In this document: in pieces, positions 7,026-8,219 of the stretch
Layout of the letters: the number at the start of each line of letters is the position of its first letter
Position numbering within the stretch: position 1 is the first letter of the stretch
Assembly (NCBI GenBank): GCA_019246375.1
Contig: JAFAQO010000058.1
Span: 1-8,219, forward strand
DNA from: Mycobacterium sp.
GTDB taxonomy: Bacteria; Actinomycetota; Actinomycetes; Mycobacteriales; Mycobacteriaceae
Reading direction: 5' to 3'
Length of the DNA stretch: 8,219 nucleotides
Program-made: the position numbers and the translations under genes
The notes under the pieces: generated by a model
What the model was told of the DNA's origin: nothing
What the model saw: the letters and a program-made list of their open reading frames with translations, nothing else
Databases searched by the model: none

Positions 7026-7607
7026 TCACCAAACGAACGGAACGATCCTCTTCGTGCGGTGGATGTACTCGGAATAGCCCGGCAGCTCCCGCTTAAGCAG
7101 GTTCTCCTCGGTGACAATGCGTTGCCGGTAGGCGCGACCCAGCAGGGCAGCGACGAGCAGGACGACGGGAATGCTGCGTGACGCGAGGGCAAAACCTGTC
7201 CACGTCAGCAGCGAGCCCGCATACCCGGGGTGACGGACAAAGCGATAAGGGCCGGTGTCGACCACATGTTGCTGGTCATCGGTGCGCAGGGTGCGCGTAT
7301 AGGAGGTGCCGAGCGTGCGCATCGACCAGGTTCGTAGCGCCAATCCACTCGCCTGCAGCGCCATCCCCACCGGGCCGGCCAGCTGCGGCAGTTGGTGCAG
7401 CGGGACGCGCCTGAGCGCCAGCGGCGCCTCCGCCGCAACGACATACGCAGTCACGATCATGCGGGTGGTGCCACGATCGTCGGGCGACGCGGCCAAACTG
7501 GATGCGGCGCCGGGCTTGCGGGTCAGCGCTTCCAGCGCGAAAAAGCCGGCGAGACCGCCATACCCCGCGAGGAGCCACCGCCGTTCGGCGCGAGACTCGG
7601 TCGCCAT
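7026..7607 (-). CDS. Isoprenylcysteine carboxyl methyltransferase-like (ICMT/PEMT superfamily) membrane protein
   Basis: This 193-residue integral membrane protein belongs to the SAM-dependent ICMT/phospholipid-methyltransferase superfamily. Hydrophobic segments lie at about 12-27, 49-62, 72-91 and 128-157. The C-terminal SAM-binding signature is clear: VDTGPYRFVRHPGYAGSLL (116-134, with R125-H126-P127-x-Y129) and then EENLLKRELPGYSEY (167-181). In this fold the RHP-x-Y motif and the EE...Y motif bind the cofactor. The methyl acceptor is unknown. Bacterial members mostly lack prenylated-protein substrates, and lipids or quinone-like molecules are possible acceptors. The chosen start is ATG 7607-7605 (MATESRAERRW). 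An in-frame ATG at 7643 would add a short hydrophilic stretch with two cysteines, and neither start has a good Shine-Dalgarno, so the N-terminus is uncertain. It is divergent from the small secreted-protein gene (82-bp spacer) and convergent with the amidohydrolase gene. Confidence 0.85.
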   Translation of the reverse strand: MATESRAERRWLLAGYGGLAGFFALEALTRKPGAASSLAASPDDRGTTRMIVTAYVVAAEAPLALRRVPLHQLPQLAGPVGMALQASGLALRTWSMRTLGTSYTRTLRTDDQQHVVDTGPYRFVRHPGYAGSLLTWTGFALASRSIPVVLLVAALLGRAYRQRIVTEENLLKRELPGYSEYIHRTKRIVPFVW

Positions 7608-7642
7608 CTCGAAATCATCGCATTCACAACGAGTCTCCTGCA

Positions 7643-7648
7643 TAAGCT
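7643..7648 (+). promoter_or_regulatory. Candidate -10 element (TAAGCT) for the small secreted-protein gene
   Basis: TAAGCT fits the mycobacterial TANNNT -10 consensus. Transcription starting 6-8 bp downstream would give a leader of about 35 nt that includes the GAGAGG ribosome-binding site. No good -35 lies at 17 bp; TTCACA (7623-7628) is only 14 bp away. This is a tentative call. Confidence 0.35.
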
Positions 7649-7677
7649 GAACGGACCAGGATCGGACGCGTTCTTGT

Positions 7678-7683
7678 GAGAGG
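7678..7683 (+). promoter_or_regulatory. Shine-Dalgarno GAGAGG for the repeat-containing secreted protein
   Basis: GAGAGG lies 6 nt before the ATG at 7690, an ideal spacing. It fixes the start codon immediately before the signal peptide and supports this short frame as a translated gene. Confidence 0.7.
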
Positions 7684-7689
7684 TGTGCG

Positions 7690-7941
7690 ATGAGAAGCCT
7701 TGTTAGCCGGTTGGCGGCTAGCGTCGTGCTGGCCGTAGCGCCGATGGCAGCCGTGACGATCGCGACGCCGCCAGTGAGCTCGGCACAACCGCTGGATTGC
7801 GACCCCGGCCAGTGGTGGGACCCAACAGCCAACGTGTGCCGGCCGCTGGGCGTCGGGCCGCAACCGCTGGATTGCGAACCCGGCCAGTGGTGGGACCCGA
7901 CGGCCAACGTGTGCCGGCCGGTGGTACCGCCGGGCGACTAG
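7690..7941 (+). CDS. Small secreted protein with two tandem Cys-pair modules
   Basis: The 83-residue product has a textbook signal peptide: basic MRSLVSR, hydrophobic core LAASVVLAVAPMAAVTIA (8-25), and a likely cleavage after S30-S31-A32. The mature part is about 51 residues and almost entirely two copies of one module: QPLDCDPGQWWDPTANVCRP (33-52) and QPLDCEPGQWWDPTANVCRP (58-77), joined by LGVGP and ending VVPPGD. Each copy has two Cys (37/50 and 62/75) spaced C-x12-C, consistent with one disulfide per module after export, plus a WW pair. The good Shine-Dalgarno and the silent third-position changes between copies argue that it is real. I do not recognise a characterised family, and a weak resemblance to Cys-rich carbohydrate-binding modules is not enough to name a function. 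It stands alone, divergent from the methyltransferase gene and 53 bp upstream of gabT in the same direction. Confidence 0.8.
   Translation: MRSLVSRLAASVVLAVAPMAAVTIATPPVSSAQPLDCDPGQWWDPTANVCRPLGVGPQPLDCEPGQWWDPTANVCRPVVPPGD
7786..7920 (+). repeat. 75-bp-period in-frame tandem duplication
   Basis: The 60-bp core 7786-7845 recurs at 7861-7920 with 3 mismatches (57/60 identical) after a 15-bp linker (7846-7860). One change gives Asp to Glu, and the other two are synonymous (CCA/CCG and ACA/ACG). The period of 25 codons keeps the frame. The high DNA identity indicates a fairly recent duplication, or a copy kept alike by slippage or gene conversion. Confidence 0.92.
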
Positions 7942-7982
7942 CTCCCGTTATCGCGTTTCCGGTCTAGCCGATCTCGGGCGGA

Positions 7983-7988
7983 TAGGCT
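7983..7988 (+). promoter_or_regulatory. Candidate -10 (TAGGCT) for leaderless gabT transcript
   Basis: TAGGCT matches TANNNT, and its last base is 7 positions before the G of the GTG start at 7995. That is where transcription would begin at or beside the start codon. No Shine-Dalgarno precedes the GTG, which fits a leaderless mRNA, common in mycobacteria. The -35 region (about 7960-7965, CGGTCT) is not recognisable. Confidence 0.5.
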
Positions 7989-7994
7989 ACCCAG

Positions 7995-8219
7995 GTGCCC
8001 CCTCTCGAACAGAGTCGCCACCTCGTCACCGAAATTCCTGGCCCAGCCTCGCTGGAGCTGACCAAGCGCCGAACCGCCGCGGTGGCCCGCGGTGTCCGAA
8101 GCACGATGCCCGTCTACGCGGTGCGCGCCGGGGGCGGCATCGTCGAGGACGTCGATGGCAACCGGCTCATCGACCTGGGCTCCGGCATCGCGGTCACCAC
8201 GATCGGCAACGCCTCTCCT
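7995..8219 (+). CDS. gabT: 4-aminobutyrate aminotransferase, N-terminal part (continues past right edge)
   Basis: GabT is a PLP-dependent class-III aminotransferase that transfers the amino group of GABA to 2-oxoglutarate, giving succinate semialdehyde and glutamate. The first 75 codons are visible. The product begins (M)PLEQSRHLVTEIPGPASLEL, followed by RRTAAVARGV, PVYAVRAGGGIVEDVDGNRLIDL (38-60) and GSGIAVTTIGNASP (62-75), matching the start of mycobacterial GabT almost residue for residue as I remember it. The GTG at 7995 is preferred because it gives this N-terminus and sits properly behind a TANNNT element. The PLP lysine and the rest of the active site lie beyond the window. It is the divergent right-hand neighbour of the sec cluster in M. 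tuberculosis as well. Confidence 0.93.
   Translation, partial: MPPLEQSRHLVTEIPGPASLELTKRRTAAVARGVRSTMPVYAVRAGGGIVEDVDGNRLIDLGSGIAVTTIGNASP

Noticed and set aside
7015..7029. Stem-loop between the convergent genes as a terminator
   Set aside because: The stem is only 5 bp, there is no T-run on either strand, and it overlaps a stop codon.
7608..7907. 100-residue upstream extension of the methyltransferase frame with an internal repeat
   Set aside because: The repeat is only the antisense reading of the duplicated module in the secreted-protein gene, so it is not evidence for coding on the minus strand.

Overview
The window is high-GC DNA (many GTG starts, strong G/C preference at third positions) and almost certainly comes from a Mycobacterium or close relative. 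The gene order apt - dipeptide-type lipoprotein - secF - secD - yajC on the minus strand, with gabT diverging at the right edge, is the arrangement I know from Mycobacterium tuberculosis (Rv2584c to Rv2589). The protein sequences also read like close mycobacterial orthologues. The species cannot be fixed by eye.

Left block (1-5647, minus strand). Five genes run head to tail, in transcription order yajC, secD, secF, an orphan family-5 solute-binding lipoprotein, and apt, which is cut by the left edge. The gaps are 70, 4, 4 and -4 bp, so the last four are almost certainly translationally coupled in one operon. YajC, SecD and SecF form the membrane complex that helps SecYEG/SecA release exported proteins using the proton gradient. 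The lipoprotein is itself a Sec client. Apt salvages adenine to AMP, and in M. tuberculosis it is followed by relA, which would lie outside this window.

Middle divergent region (5648-5857). This 210-bp spacer separates yajC from a rightward gene. It carries an 11-bp bulged stem just upstream of yajC, which competes with a smaller 5-bp tetraloop hairpin, and two AGGAGG tracts on the plus strand.

Right block (5858-7941). Three genes sit between yajC and gabT: an uncharacterised metal-dependent amidohydrolase (plus strand), an isoprenylcysteine-carboxyl-methyltransferase-like membrane protein (minus strand, convergent with it), and an 83-residue secreted protein (plus strand) built from two nearly identical Cys-containing modules. 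From memory these three are absent between yajC and gabT in M. tuberculosis, so this looks like a lineage-variable insertion in a conserved neighbourhood.

Right edge (7995-8219). The first 75 codons of gabT (4-aminobutyrate aminotransferase) begin at a GTG preceded by a TANNNT -10 motif at the spacing typical of mycobacterial leaderless transcripts.

No tRNA, rRNA, CRISPR array, insertion sequence or phage gene was seen. No stretch longer than about 210 bp lacks a gene.
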